64,000 bases of DNA, taken from NVTR01 sp036479015. Its GTDB lineage: Bacteria; Pseudomonadota; Alphaproteobacteria; Rhodobacterales; Rhodobacteraceae. The stretch covers positions 335,589 through 399,588 of the forward strand of contig JAZGFB010000047.1 in NCBI GenBank assembly GCA_036479015.1. The letters run 5' to 3'. Under the pieces are notes generated by a model. It was not told the DNA's origin, searched no databases, and was given only the letters and a program-made list of their open reading frames with translations. The first letter of the stretch is position 1; every line of letters starts with the position of its first letter. Below, piece after piece: positions 43,518 to 50,695 of this stretch. The position numbers were made by a program, and so were the translations under genes.

Positions 43518-44377
43518 TCTCAAAATCTGTCTCACAGCTATTTTTACTTTGTCTAACTGGCGCCATGGGTATCGTCTTTTTCTTGACGATTGGGAATGAT
43601 TTGCAAGAGGCGTATCTGACCCTGGCGACATTGGTTCTCATTGGCCTTTCACTGGCGATGGAGAAACGTTTCCCACTGCACACCGACTGGAACAGCAACA
43701 AAGGCGACACAGCCGGGGACATTGGCAGCTTTGTTTTCATTTTCGGTATTTTGGATGGTGCATTGAAATGGCTCTCACCGTTTCTCATTTTGGTGCTATT
43801 GCCGAATTTTGGATTAGCTGGAAATTTGCCCTTATGGGCACAGATTATTGCAGCCACTCTTTTAATCGAATTTGGCGCATGGATCAGTCATTGGGCCCAC
43901 CACAAATACAAACCACTTTGGGCATTGCATGCGATGCATCACAGCACTGAGCGTTTGTATACATTGAATAATTTTCGGTTTCACCCCGTGAACCATATCA
44001 TCAACTACCTCATCATGTTCATGCCCCTTCTCGCGTTTGGAATTTCCAAAGAGGCCATTTTGGGGTACACAGCCCTAACCTTGCCTGTGTTGCTATTCCA
44101 GCATTCAAATATCGGCTTCAACTTTGGTATTCTCAGCCATTTTTTCAACACCAACACTTTGCATCGCTGGCACCACTCTTCAGCCTACAAAGAAGGTATG
44201 CACAATTTTGGACGCGCCCTGGTGGTTTGGGATCACTTGTTTCAAACCTACTACAACCCAGCGGACGCTGATGAACCCAATACCATTGGCCTGGCGTCAA
44301 GCGGCGGGACTTATCCGCAACCAAATAGTACATTGAAACAGATTTTATGGCCATTGAACAAAGAATGTTGCCGGTAA
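43514..44377 (+). CDS. Sterol desaturase/fatty acid hydroxylase family membrane protein
   Basis: A 287-residue di-iron membrane enzyme. The histidine boxes are HWAHHKYKPLWALHAMHHS (residues ~118-137) and HRWHHSS near residue 220, with a further FHPVNH between. Five or so hydrophobic segments surround them. Members hydroxylate or desaturate lipids such as sterols, carotenoids, fatty acids or ornithine lipids. It is co-translated with the ArsR-type gene (ATGA overlap), which probably controls it. The pair lies between two direct repeats, suggesting it was inserted as a unit. Confidence 0.88.
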   Translation: MISKSVSQLFLLCLTGAMGIVFFLTIGNDLQEAYLTLATLVLIGLSLAMEKRFPLHTDWNSNKGDTAGDIGSFVFIFGILDGALKWLSPFLILVLLPNFGLAGNLPLWAQIIAATLLIEFGAWISHWAHHKYKPLWALHAMHHSTERLYTLNNFRFHPVNHIINYLIMFMPLLAFGISKEAILGYTALTLPVLLFQHSNIGFNFGILSHFFNTNTLHRWHHSSAYKEGMHNFGRALVVWDHLFQTYYNPADADEPNTIGLASSGGTYPQPNSTLKQILWPLNKECCR

Positions 44378-44516
44378 GGTCTCTGGTTCATTGTCCTGTA
44401 TTTGGGTGTATTCCAATCTTCGCCCCGTGCCATCTGTTTCACTGCCGGTTCTAGCGACGCACACCCATGATTAATCTCCTACCAAGATCTTGTCTTTTTG
44501 AATTCTTGGTATGTCC

Positions 44517-44879
44517 TCACCCCTCGCGCCGCGCCAACATCAGCTCCACCCGCTTCACTTCCCGGATCACCCGGTCCGCATGTATTTGCGGCATCATGCT
44601 CAGCTTCATGGCCAGCGCCGCCAACATCAGCACACTTCCGGAAAACCCATATTTCACGGCAACCAATACCTCCGTCGCCCCGAAAAACCGCACACCACAC
44701 CAAAACGCCGCGAAAAACATCACCGTCTGCACGGTCATCACGATCCAGTTGACCCAGCCCAGCTTGCCGCGAAACAGCCCCAGCCCCAGGGTGAACCACC
44801 CCAGCTCCTCGGTCTGCGCAAAAATCTCGCGGTCCTCGGCTTCCAGTGCTTCCTCAATCATCTGATCAAGCTTTTCCAT
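44517..44879 (-). CDS. DUF6768-like membrane protein paired with an ECF sigma factor
   Basis: A 120-residue protein with ATG at 44879, preceded by GGAAA and overlapping the sigma-factor stop by 14 bp. An acidic N-terminus (EKLDQMIEEALEAEDREIFAQ) is followed by two hydrophobic segments (WVNWIVMTVQTVMFFAAFWCGV and GFSGSVLMLAALAMKL) and a basic C-terminal helix. Proteins of this pattern accompany ECF sigma genes and may act as membrane-bound modulators, though anti-sigma activity is inferred. Its last ~100 bp are duplicated at 42985-43088. Confidence 0.75.
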   Translation of the reverse strand: MEKLDQMIEEALEAEDREIFAQTEELGWFTLGLGLFRGKLGWVNWIVMTVQTVMFFAAFWCGVRFFGATEVLVAVKYGFSGSVLMLAALAMKLSMMPQIHADRVIREVKRVELMLARREG

Positions 44880-45438
44880 TTGTTTTCCTTTCCAATATTT
44901 CGCGCAACTTGCTGCGCGCATGCATCAATCTCGTTTTTACCGTACCCGCAGGCACATCCATGGCCACCGCCACCTCACTCACATTCATATCCGCCAGATA
45001 AAACAGCGCCACCGTCGCCGCCTGATCGCGCGACAGATGCTCCAGTGCCGCCCGCACCCGCGCCCCATCCACCGCCGCCGGGCCACCTTCAGCAACTTCC
45101 ATATCCACCTCCTGCACATATTGTGCCGCTAAAGAACGATCCCGCTGCCGTCCCTTGATCACCCGCGCCACCCGGCGCGTCACAATCCGCAACGCCCAGG
45201 GCAAAAACGCCCCCGTATCCCGCAAACCGCCCAGCCCGCGCATGACCTCAATCCACGCGTCCTGAACCACATCTCGCGCACCTTCCACATCCCCCAGCAA
45301 CCGCACCGCATGCGCCATCAACCGGGGCCCGCGAAACCGCACCAATCGCGCCAAAGCATTCCGGTCCCCAGTGCGCGCCGCCGCCACCAAATACCCTTCC
45401 AACGCTTTTTCGTTTTGTTTCACGTTCAATTTGCCCAT
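44866..45438 (-). CDS. ECF-type sigma-70 family RNA polymerase sigma factor
   Basis: A 190-residue sigma factor with region 2 (ARLVRFRGPRLMAHAVRLLGDVEGARDVVQDAWIEVMRGLGGLRDTGAFLPW) and region 4 (LEHLSRDQAATVALFYLADMNVSEVAVAMDVPAGTVKTRLMHARSKLREIL). There is no region 3. It directs core polymerase to a small regulon. It is co-translated with the downstream membrane protein. Unusually G+C-rich and Arg-rich compared with flanking genes. Confidence 0.9.
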   Translation of the reverse strand: MGKLNVKQNEKALEGYLVAAARTGDRNALARLVRFRGPRLMAHAVRLLGDVEGARDVVQDAWIEVMRGLGGLRDTGAFLPWALRIVTRRVARVIKGRQRDRSLAAQYVQEVDMEVAEGGPAAVDGARVRAALEHLSRDQAATVALFYLADMNVSEVAVAMDVPAGTVKTRLMHARSKLREILERKTNGKA

Positions 45439-45496
45439 TCATATATTAGGTGCATGCAAACCTACTTTGGGTTCAAAGCCAAATTCTTCTTTTCCT

Positions 45497-45515
45497 AAAT
45501 ATCCCCGCCGGAGGC
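45497..45515 (-). repeat. GCCTCC-type intergenic motif, copy 4
   Basis: Minus-strand GCCTCCGGCGGGGATATTT, followed by AGGAAAAGAAGAA. It lies immediately after the terminator at 45522-45555 and about 60 bp upstream of the ECF sigma start, co-directional with it. Here the TTCTGCGAA hairpin is replaced by an ordinary terminator. Confidence 0.75.
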
Positions 45516-45521
45516 CCAAAC

Positions 45522-45555
45522 AAAAAAATGGCGCGGCCCCGCTTGGGGTCGCGCC
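45522..45555 (-). terminator. Terminator of the THI5-like binding-protein gene
   Basis: Minus-strand stem GGCGCGACCCC/GGGGCCGCGCC (one G-T-type mismatch) with a 4-nt loop, then A and seven T. Confidence 0.9.
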
Positions 45556-45579
45556 ACCGTTTCCTTTAATACGCCGGCT

Positions 45580-46569
45580 TTAATTCAATGCGGCGTCAGT
45601 TATCGCATGGGTCCAGGCACCGGTTGGCGCGGCCGTGATCACCGGATCAGACCCGCCACCCATCAATGTCGCCACTGTCCGCGCGTAATCTGCCACATCC
45701 AACGCTCCGTTAGATCCGGCTGTCAGCTTGGCAATCTCACCCATCATCCGGCGCTGATGCTTTTGCGTCTGAGCCCCGGTTTCATCGTATTCCAACACGA
45801 TATCGGCCGCCGCATCCGGGTTTTCTTCCGCCCATTTCCAGCCCTTCATCGACGCGCGCACAAAGCGCACCAGCTCATCGCTGAATGCTTCATCCGTCAG
45901 TCGGTCCTCCAGCACATACAGCCCGTCTTCCAACGTTGCCACGCCCTGATCTTCGTATTTGAAGGTCACCAGATCATCCGACGTCAAACCGGCATCAATG
46001 ATCTGCCAATATTCATTATAGGTCATGGTCGACACACAATCGGCCTGCCCTTGCAGGATCGGGTCAACATTAAAGCCCTGCTTCAGCACCGTAACACCAC
46101 CATCAGAGCCATCCGTGGCCACGCCAAGGCTGCTCATCCAGCTTAGGAACGGGTATTCGTTTCCAAAGAACCAGACCCCCAGCGTGTGCCCAGGGAAATC
46201 AGCAGGCGCAGTGATGCCACTGTCGGAACGACAGGTCAGCATCATGCCAGAACTTTTGAACGGCTGGGCAATATTCACCAGCGCCAGGCCTTTTTCACGC
46301 GCCGCCAATGCCGACGGCATCCAGTCAATCACCACATCAGCGCCACCACCGGCCAGCACTTGCGTTGGCGCCACATCCGGGCCACCTGGTTTGATGGTCA
46401 CATTCAGATCTTCATCGGAATAAAATCCGTTTTCCAATGCCACATAATACCCTGCAAACTGGGCCTGTGTGACCCACTTAAGTTGCAGTGTCAGATCATC
46501 TGCCGCCCCGACAGCAGTTCCCCCCAACATCGTAAAACTTGCAACTGCAATAGCTATTGATCGTTTCAT
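45580..46569 (-). CDS. NMT1/THI5-like ABC substrate-binding protein (pyrimidine-type)
   Basis: A 329-residue periplasmic protein; ATG at 46569 with GGAGG upstream. Signal peptide KRSIAIAVASFTMLGGTAVGA. DLTLQLKWVTQAQFAGYYVALENGFYSDEDLNVTIKPGG is the NMT1/THI5 signature (ThiY and pyrimidine-binding relatives), followed by APTQVLAGGGADVVIDWMPSAL. The family carries hydroxymethylpyrimidine or pyrimidines and nitriles. With pyrimidine-catabolic genes close by, I infer uracil/thymine or a dihydropyrimidine as substrate. No TPP riboswitch is seen upstream, arguing against thiamine salvage. Its permeases lie 0.9 kb away, past a reversed gene. Confidence 0.9.
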   Translation of the reverse strand: MKRSIAIAVASFTMLGGTAVGAADDLTLQLKWVTQAQFAGYYVALENGFYSDEDLNVTIKPGGPDVAPTQVLAGGGADVVIDWMPSALAAREKGLALVNIAQPFKSSGMMLTCRSDSGITAPADFPGHTLGVWFFGNEYPFLSWMSSLGVATDGSDGGVTVLKQGFNVDPILQGQADCVSTMTYNEYWQIIDAGLTSDDLVTFKYEDQGVATLEDGLYVLEDRLTDEAFSDELVRFVRASMKGWKWAEENPDAAADIVLEYDETGAQTQKHQRRMMGEIAKLTAGSNGALDVADYARTVATLMGGGSDPVITAAPTGAWTHAITDAALN

Positions 46570-46840
46570 TATAGCCTCCCTATATTTTCGGTTATTATAA
46601 AGTTTCGCACCCATAACAGCTACATATGGGCCTTTATTATAACAGTAAGGCACATAATATGGCGAAACCGCAACCATAGACTTTCAAAGGGTTATTGTTT
46701 CCTGTTTGGCAACAAAAATAGGAATAATTCACGCCCGACTTGCTTTTATTAACTATATTGATCATGTTCAGGGCGTGATACTTTTGGCAGCGAAAAAAGA
46801 CGACGGAAATACCATTGTTGCCTAATACAGGAAAGCGCAA

Positions 46841-47416
46841 ATGAAAGCACTATTCACGTTGGCCGCCAGTGCAGTTTTCGCTGCCTCCGCCGCTTCCGCC
46901 GCCACCTTAGATTTCACCACGCTTGGTAATGGCCCGTTGGGTCAAACAACCGCAAGCATTACTGATGCAAATCTACTTAGCTTTGGAAATGACCTGTATG
47001 TTGGGGCCGGACCATTTGCCCCCAACAGCATCTGCGCCATATCTTCTGGCGCTGGCACCTGCGCTGCAGATTTTTTGTTAGAATTCACCAGCCCTGTCAC
47101 AAACGTCTTCATGAGCCATGGGATTTGGAACACGCTTGATAGCGTCAAAATAACGGTTTTCGGACTACTTGGCGCCTATTCCGGGGATTATGTTGTTACA
47201 AGTGCCCCTTCAATAGACCTGTCATCATTTGGCACAATCACCAGCCTGTTTTTTGATGATAGTTCATTTGATGGGTTCGATGGTGGCGGCACCACATTTG
47301 GCAATGTCAATTATACACTGGCCAACGTCTCAACTGTGCCATTGCCGGCAAGCCTGCCATTCCTTGCCATTGGCATGGGCGCGCTTGGGTTGATGCGACG
47401 TCGAAAATCCGCTTAG
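46841..47416 (+). CDS. Secreted protein with VPLPA-type C-terminal sorting signal
   Basis: A 191-residue protein with signal peptide (KALFTLAASAVFAASAASAATL), a Gly/Thr/Ser-rich beta domain and the tail STVPLPASLPFLAIGMGALGLMRRRKSA: a V-P-L-P-A motif, one hydrophobic helix and an arginine cluster. That is the VPLPA variant of PEP-CTERM sorting tails seen in roseobacters, processed by an exosortase-like system and often exported with exopolysaccharide. No exosortase gene lies in the window. It is inserted opposite in direction within the pyrimidine transporter locus. Confidence 0.85.
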   Translation: MKALFTLAASAVFAASAASAATLDFTTLGNGPLGQTTASITDANLLSFGNDLYVGAGPFAPNSICAISSGAGTCAADFLLEFTSPVTNVFMSHGIWNTLDSVKITVFGLLGAYSGDYVVTSAPSIDLSSFGTITSLFFDDSSFDGFDGGGTTFGNVNYTLANVSTVPLPASLPFLAIGMGALGLMRRRKSA

Positions 47417-47439
47417 GCTGACACCTCTAACAGCAATTG

Positions 47440-47463
47440 GGCCGCCCGCTTTGGCGGCCTTTT
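47440..47463 (+). terminator. Terminator of the VPLPA protein gene
   Basis: Stem GGCCGCC (47440-47446) with GGCGGCC (47453-47459), loop CGCTTT, and TTTT at 47460-47463. Confidence 0.9.
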
Positions 47464-47478
47464 ATCTGCGCTGGCCCT

Positions 47479-48324
47479 TTATTTGCGCTGGGACGGGTGC
47501 CAAAACGTCACCGTTTTCTCGATCAAAGTCACACTCCCATAAAATGCTGACCCGGCCAGTGCCGCCACGGCGATCTCGGCCCAGACCATATCCATTGACA
47601 ACCGCCCGGCCTCGGCCTGAATACGAAAACCCATACCATAGATGGGTGAGCCAAAGTATTCTGCCACAATCGCCCCAATAAGCGCCAGTGTCGTGCCAAT
47701 TTTCAGCCCGTTAAATATGAACGGCATCGCCGCCGGCAGGCGCAGCTTTATCAACCCCTGCCAATAGCTTGCAGAATAGGTGCGCATCAGGTCGCGCTGC
47801 ATTGTGTCAGTTTCACGCAGGCCCATCACCGTGTTGATCAGCATCGGGAAAAACACCATGACCACCACCACTGCTGACTTGCTTTCCCAGCCAAAACCGT
47901 ACCATTTCACCAGAATTGGCGCGATACCAACAATGGGCAAGGCAGCCACAAAATTTCCAATAGGCAACAGGCCAGCTTGCAAAAACCGCGACCGGTCCAC
48001 CAGTATCGCCACCACAAAAGCCGCACCGCAACCGATCAGATAGCCCGACAGCGCGCCCTTTACCGCCGTTTGCACAAAGTCCTTCCACAGTATGCCACCA
48101 GAACCAGCAATACGTGCACCAATGGCACTGGGGGCGGGCAGAATGATCGGGCTGATGTTCAGACCGCGCACCATACCTTCCCACAGAACCAGCATAGATA
48201 TGCCAAACAAGGCCGGCACCATGATCTTGGCCCAGCGGGTTTGGTGCAGGACTGTACCAGCAAGCAACAGGTTGATCACCGTCGCCAGTGCCCAAAAGGC
48301 ACCTGCAAACACCAACCAGTTCAT
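47479..48324 (-). CDS. ABC transporter permease (SsuC/TauC/ThiX class), subunit 2
   Basis: A 281-residue permease with six or seven helices. The coupling EAA-type loop is DTMQRDLMRTYSASYWQGLIKLRLPAAMPFIFNGLKIG near residue 185. It overlaps the other permease gene by 4 bp (ATGA). Two different permeases side by side imply a heterodimer, whereas most THI5-type systems use one permease gene. Belongs with the ATPase at 49383-50162 and the binding protein at 45580-46569. Confidence 0.9.
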   Translation of the reverse strand: MNWLVFAGAFWALATVINLLLAGTVLHQTRWAKIMVPALFGISMLVLWEGMVRGLNISPIILPAPSAIGARIAGSGGILWKDFVQTAVKGALSGYLIGCGAAFVVAILVDRSRFLQAGLLPIGNFVAALPIVGIAPILVKWYGFGWESKSAVVVVMVFFPMLINTVMGLRETDTMQRDLMRTYSASYWQGLIKLRLPAAMPFIFNGLKIGTTLALIGAIVAEYFGSPIYGMGFRIQAEAGRLSMDMVWAEIAVAALAGSAFYGSVTLIEKTVTFWHPSQRK

Positions 48325-49187
48325 CGCGCCATCCCCATGCGTTTCAGGGTGATGCGCTGGATCAACCCGATCAGCGCCACCAGCCCACCCGCCAGAATGG
48401 CGGCTGCAATCAGCGCGCTCCAGATCCGGATCGGCGGGCCAAACTGATCGCCCACCAGAATGCGCGCACCCAATCCGCGCAGCGCCCCGGTTGGCAATTC
48501 CCCGACAATGGTGCCGACAAGCGCCGCCGCGATGCCGATTTTCATCGACGTGAACAGATAGGGCATGGAAGACGGCAGGCGCAGTTTCCAGAAACTTTGC
48601 ACCCCGTTTGCGCTGTAGGTTTTCATCAGGTCCAACTGCATAGCATCGGGCGCGCGCAAGCCCTTAACCATACCCACAAGGATCGGGAAAAAGCACAGAT
48701 ACGCCGAAATAATCGCCTTGGGCACGATGCGTTCCTGCACCCCAAGCGCGTTCATCAGCACGATGATCATCGGCGCAAGCGCCACAATCGGAATGGTCTG
48801 GCTGATAACAGCCCAGGGCATCACCCCCATATCCATCACCCGTGTGTACACAATGGCTATAGCCAGGCTCAGCCCGATCGCGCCACCAAGGGCAAAGCCC
48901 CACAGCGTCGCGTTCAGGGTAATCCAGCCATGAAATATCAGGCTGCGTTTGCTGGTGATCTTCTTCTTCACCGTGGTTTCCCACAGCTCGACAGCCACCT
49001 GATGTGGCGCGGGCAGACGGGCGCGTTCCTGCGCCATGGTGTCGGCGAAGACTTCGCCTGATGTCAGCGTGACCCCGGCACGTTCCGCCTGATCCAGCGT
49101 CCACTTTGAATTCATCTGATAGGCAGCAAAATACCAGATCATCAGGATAACCGCCAACACCGTCGCTATGGGAAAGACTGATCTCAT
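48321..49187 (-). CDS. ABC transporter permease (SsuC/TauC/ThiX class), subunit 1
   Basis: A 288-residue permease; ATG at 49187 overlaps the preceding small gene's stop (ATGA). Six helices follow an N-terminal periplasmic region (ERARLPAPHQVAVELWET). The coupling loop is DAMQLDLMKTYSANGVQSFWKLRLPSSMPYLFTSMKIG near residue 195, clearly paralogous to the partner permease. Same polycistron as ATPase and small membrane protein. Confidence 0.9.
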   Translation of the reverse strand: MRSVFPIATVLAVILMIWYFAAYQMNSKWTLDQAERAGVTLTSGEVFADTMAQERARLPAPHQVAVELWETTVKKKITSKRSLIFHGWITLNATLWGFALGGAIGLSLAIAIVYTRVMDMGVMPWAVISQTIPIVALAPMIIVLMNALGVQERIVPKAIISAYLCFFPILVGMVKGLRAPDAMQLDLMKTYSANGVQSFWKLRLPSSMPYLFTSMKIGIAAALVGTIVGELPTGALRGLGARILVGDQFGPPIRIWSALIAAAILAGGLVALIGLIQRITLKRMGMAR

Positions 49188-49390
49188 TGCGGCCCATCCA
49201 TTTGCCGCCCATAGCGGTAAATCAGCATGCCGATATAATAGATCGGATAGACCCAGATATAGGCCCAAACCGCCTGCCCCATGAACCCGGCCATTTCGGG
49301 CCCGCGAAAAAACAGCAGCGCCACGATGATATAGCCGGCAATGTTGGACCAGAACCGGCGTTTATCTATGGATGCCCAAAATTCAGTCAT
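49184..49390 (-). CDS. Small membrane protein of the pyrimidine ABC transporter operon
   Basis: A 68-residue protein with two hydrophobic segments (WSNIAGYIIVALLFFRG and AVWAYIWVYPIYYIGMLIY). The ATG at 49390 lies within the ATPase 3' end (8-bp overlap), and the stop overlaps the next permease start by 4 bp. This tight coupling on both sides suggests a subunit or assembly factor of the transporter. I know no characterised homologue. Confidence 0.8.
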   Translation of the reverse strand: MTEFWASIDKRRFWSNIAGYIIVALLFFRGPEMAGFMGQAVWAYIWVYPIYYIGMLIYRYGRQMDGPQ

Positions 49391-50162
49391 CTCTATGCCC
49401 CGCCCGCAAGCCTTCACGCACCCTGTGCGCAATTTCTATAAATTCCCGACTGTCACGGATTGCCAGTGGACGTTCGCGCGGCAGCGGGCTGTCGATAATA
49501 TCAGCAATCCGCCCCGGTCTGGGCGACATCACCACGATCTTGGTGCTTAGATACACCGCTTCTGGGATGGAATGGGTGACAAAGGCAATGGTCTTGTTGG
49601 TACTGGCCCACAACTGCAACAGCTGTTCATTCAGATGGTCGCGCACAATCTCATCCAGCGCGCCAAAAGGTTCATCCATCAGCAGAATATCCGCATCAAA
49701 CGCCAGTGCCCGCGCTATGCTGGCCCGCTGTTGCATACCGCCGGATAATTGCCAGGGGAACTTGTTTTCAAACCCGGCTAGATCCACCAGTTCTAGCACT
49801 TTTGCCACACGCGCGGCCTGTTCGGCCTTGGAAAACCCCATTATTTCCAGCGGAAGTTTCACATTTCCAGCAATCGTGCGCCACGGGTATAACCCCGCCG
49901 CCTGAAACACATAGCCATAGGCCCGCGCGCGCCGCGCAGCATCCGGGGCCATGCCATTCACGGTAATCTGCCCCGCTGTGGGCGTTTCCAACGCCGCCAT
50001 CACCCGCAACAACGTGGTTTTACCGCAGCCAGACGGGCCAATGAACGACACAAAATCGCCAGCGTTGATAGTCAAGTTCACGTCTTTCAACGCATGGACC
50101 GGGCCGTCATTGGTTTGGAAGGTGAGGGACAGGTTTTTGGCTTGGATTACAATTTCAGTCAT
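49383..50162 (-). CDS. ABC transporter ATP-binding protein (SsuB/TauB/ThiZ class)
   Basis: A 259-residue ATPase with Walker A GPSGCGKTTLLRV near residue 40, Q-loop YVFQAAGLYPWRTI, signature QLSGGMQQRASIARAL near residue 140, Walker B ILLMDEPFGALDE and H-loop FVTHSIPEAVYLST. It overlaps an upstream GIY-YIG-like gene by 4 bp and the downstream small membrane gene by 8 bp. Energises the two permeases. Confidence 0.93.
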   Translation of the reverse strand: MTEIVIQAKNLSLTFQTNDGPVHALKDVNLTINAGDFVSFIGPSGCGKTTLLRVMAALETPTAGQITVNGMAPDAARRARAYGYVFQAAGLYPWRTIAGNVKLPLEIMGFSKAEQAARVAKVLELVDLAGFENKFPWQLSGGMQQRASIARALAFDADILLMDEPFGALDEIVRDHLNEQLLQLWASTNKTIAFVTHSIPEAVYLSTKIVVMSPRPGRIADIIDSPLPRERPLAIRDSREFIEIAHRVREGLRAGHRDD

Positions 50163-50656
50163 TTCGGATCTTTCGATTGCACACCTTCAAGCACGGGTGA
50201 CAATACCGCTTTGAGGTAAGTCTCTAAAAAGGAAGTAAGGGCAATATCACGTCCGGTTAAGAAAAAGTTATATCTTTCGGTATTCTTCCTGAGCCAATCG
50301 CCAACCATTTCTTTCTCTAATTCTAAAATTCCCAAATACGGCCAAAGTACGGGATTGAAAAAAATAGCCTTTGACACAGTACTCGGAGCGGAAAACCCAT
50401 AGTGTTGTGACTGGTACCGTGCGTTGCTATTTTGGCCCGCTTTACCAACTTTCAAAATCCGCCCTGAACCCGCATTACAGTTTTTGCCAGCTTGTTTTGA
50501 AAGGGCAAACACATAAACTGCCGCAGCATCTTTTGGTTTGGCAATCGGATTATGGGGCGCGGGCCAATGAGAATGTTCAACCTCGCCATGCAAGAATTGA
50601 CCAGCCACTGACAAGCCTTCTCGAAATCCAGAAATCAAGGAAGCAGGCTCTATCAT
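50159..50656 (-). CDS. GIY-YIG-like protein inserted in the pyrimidine operon
   Basis: A 165-residue protein. VYVFALSKQAGKNCNAGSGRILKVGKAGQNSNARYQSQHYG (read in parts, residues ~48-90) resembles the GIY-YIG superfamily core: a V-Y-V-F strand, then a K-V-G-K-A-G strand, then the R-Y-x-S-Q-H helix start. A C-terminal acidic helix (ELEKEMVGDWLRKN) carries a candidate metal-binding Glu. A single-strand break activity is therefore possible but unproven. It overlaps the ATPase start by 4 bp, so it is co-translated with transport genes to which it has no obvious link. Confidence 0.6.
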   Translation of the reverse strand: MIEPASLISGFREGLSVAGQFLHGEVEHSHWPAPHNPIAKPKDAAAVYVFALSKQAGKNCNAGSGRILKVGKAGQNSNARYQSQHYGFSAPSTVSKAIFFNPVLWPYLGILELEKEMVGDWLRKNTERYNFFLTGRDIALTSFLETYLKAVLSPVLEGVQSKDPK

Positions 50657-50695
50657 TTCATTCCTAAAACCGGCAATTTTTGCTGCATATCCATT

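Noticed and set aside
46570..46840. TPP riboswitch expected if the THI5-like gene served thiamine salvage
   Set aside because: No thi-box pairs or conserved CTGAGA core found upstream; context favours pyrimidine catabolism.
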